A DNA stretch of 64,000 nt from Paragordius varius (taxonomy: Eukaryota; Nematomorpha), in the NCBI GenBank assembly GCA_964247055.1, contig OZ176057.1, positions 2,604,001-2,668,000 on the forward strand. Direction: 5' to 3'. Position 1 is the stretch's first letter. Each line of letters starts with the position of its first letter. A program made the translations under genes and the position numbers. The notes under the pieces were generated by a model. It saw only the letters and a list, made by a program, of their open reading frames with translations, searched no databases and had not been told where the DNA came from. Of the stretch, positions 62,793 through 64,000 are shown piece after piece.

Positions 62793-64000
62793 CTGCAAAA
62801 AATAAAAATAATAGAATTCAAATTTCTAAAAAAAAAAAAAATTTATATAAAAATAAAAAAAATAAATTTATATATATAAAAATTTATTATATTTTTGTAT
62901 CTAGTCTTAAAATCCCTTAAAATCCCTTAAAATTAATCTCTTATAACCTTAAAAATCCTTAAAATACAAAAAAAATTCTCTGGAAAAAGATATAAATATA
63001 GTTGTAAAATATTGCAATTATGGTAAAAATTAAATATGCGCCATGAATAATTAAAATCTACTTAGATTTGAATAATTCACACTTTGTTAAAATTAAATAA
63101 CATTTTGAGGTTCCTCTTGTAAAAATATATCTATTAATCGGGGAAATGTTTTTTTGTCTAAAATTATTATTGAGTATAAACTAATGCGTCAGTTCAAAAA
63201 AAGTTTTTATCATATCAATTATATCGGAATTGAAAATTTTCTACGATTCCTGTCAAATTTAAACAAAAAACCCATTATAAATTAAATTTTATGAAAAAAA
63301 TAGGTGGATATTATGTAAGGTAGGTTAAAATACCCTATGTAATACTAAAACGAGATTTGAAAAAAAATATAATATCAATTCTCACAAAAAAAAAACCATG
63401 AAAGTATCATCTTTTCCCCTATCATATTCAATCAAATTTATGAATTTGCTACGATTCAATATAATTATTTAAATTTTTAAATTTACAAAGTTTAGTATTT
63501 TTTCATCTTTAACACTTGAATAAAACACATTCATTTCAGTCCTTCGATTCAAATTGGGGTGGTTGGGTACCCACTTGCTTAAAATTAAATATTCCAAAAA
63601 ATATAAAATAAATTGAAACCACGAGTTTGCACATATATAACATTAATGAACCGAAATAAAAAAATCATTCAAATATACTTGATATTACTTATTATAAGGT
63701 AAAACCTAAAGGTAAAAATTTTGGTCAACATGAATTGTGTGCATTGGATAAATTTAAAATCAATACAAAATAAACCAATTTTTCTATTTTTATCAATATT
63801 AAATGTGATTTAAATAAAAAGTAAACTTCATTTTAGGCGTAACATCAAATAAAAAAGATATTTTACAAAAATGTTGTAAAATAAAAATGGCGTCAAAGTA
63901 GTTTAATATGAAACTATTTTTTCTATAAAAACTAAATTTTATTTATATATTTTGGCTATCTTTTTTAATTTTTGTTACGATAGAGAAGCATAAATTTAAA
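62793..64000. other. Part of a PLD intron
   Basis: No PLD exon upstream of 62792 could be found on the minus strand; the preceding exon should encode the link from the PH domain and must lie further right. AT-rich, with no element recognised. Confidence 0.5.

Noticed and set aside
63540-63640. Possible extra PLD exon around GGTTGGGTACCCACTTGC
   Set aside because: No frame matches the PLD region expected upstream of FVDGASYF, and no suitable splice sites fit the phase.

Overview
The window is nuclear DNA from an animal with a very AT-rich genome, probably an arthropod; the species cannot be fixed from this sequence. Three housekeeping genes are recognisable by comparison with remembered human proteins, and all are cut into small exons with GT..AG introns. 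The left-edge gene has an ectodomain type known from arthropod (and some other invertebrate) Methuselah-like receptors. The DNA between and inside the genes is dominated by miniature inverted-repeat elements (MITEs), (TA)n microsatellites and local tandem duplications. I saw no retrovirus-like, Polinton-like or other capsid-bearing element and no prokaryotic gene.

Layout: (1) <1-2526, minus: the first 842 codons of a secreted or membrane protein with a signal peptide, an SMB-like cysteine module and two YRN-x2-C-x2-C modules, probably a Methuselah-like GPCR whose 7TM part lies left of the window. (2) 2527-12199: gene-poor spacer with a 1.35-kb fold-back element at 9898-11245. (3) 12200-27514, minus: a complete XPF/ERCC4 DNA-repair endonuclease gene, 14 exons, 983 residues, every exon junction in phase. 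(4) 27515-27618: a 104-bp head-to-head promoter. (5) 27619-33286, plus: a complete eIF3 subunit j gene, 9 exons, 294 residues. (6) 33287-35617: convergent spacer with four MITEs. (7) 35618-62792, minus: the 3' 22 exons (1224 residues) of an animal phospholipase D with both HKD motifs intact and a greatly enlarged central loop; the PX/PH N-terminus lies beyond 64000.

The genes have unrelated roles (nucleotide-excision and crosslink repair, translation initiation, phosphatidic-acid signalling). Only XPF and eIF3j are likely to share regulation, through the common promoter.

The most unusual content is in the introns. About 21 copies of one MITE family (A, ends TATACCATTT) carry subterminal 21-bp tandem repeats, and a second, larger fold-back family (B) has the same ends and the same 21-bp period but different repeat sequence. 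A second abundant MITE (C) has become a nine-unit satellite inside a PLD intron. In three introns, tandem duplication has copied a real splice site together with the adjoining exon end, leaving decoy splice sites. XPF intron 1 appears to be only 24 bp. MITE ends often lie within 10-45 bp of splice sites or stop codons. Most long computed reading frames in the window are translations of these repeats, not genes.
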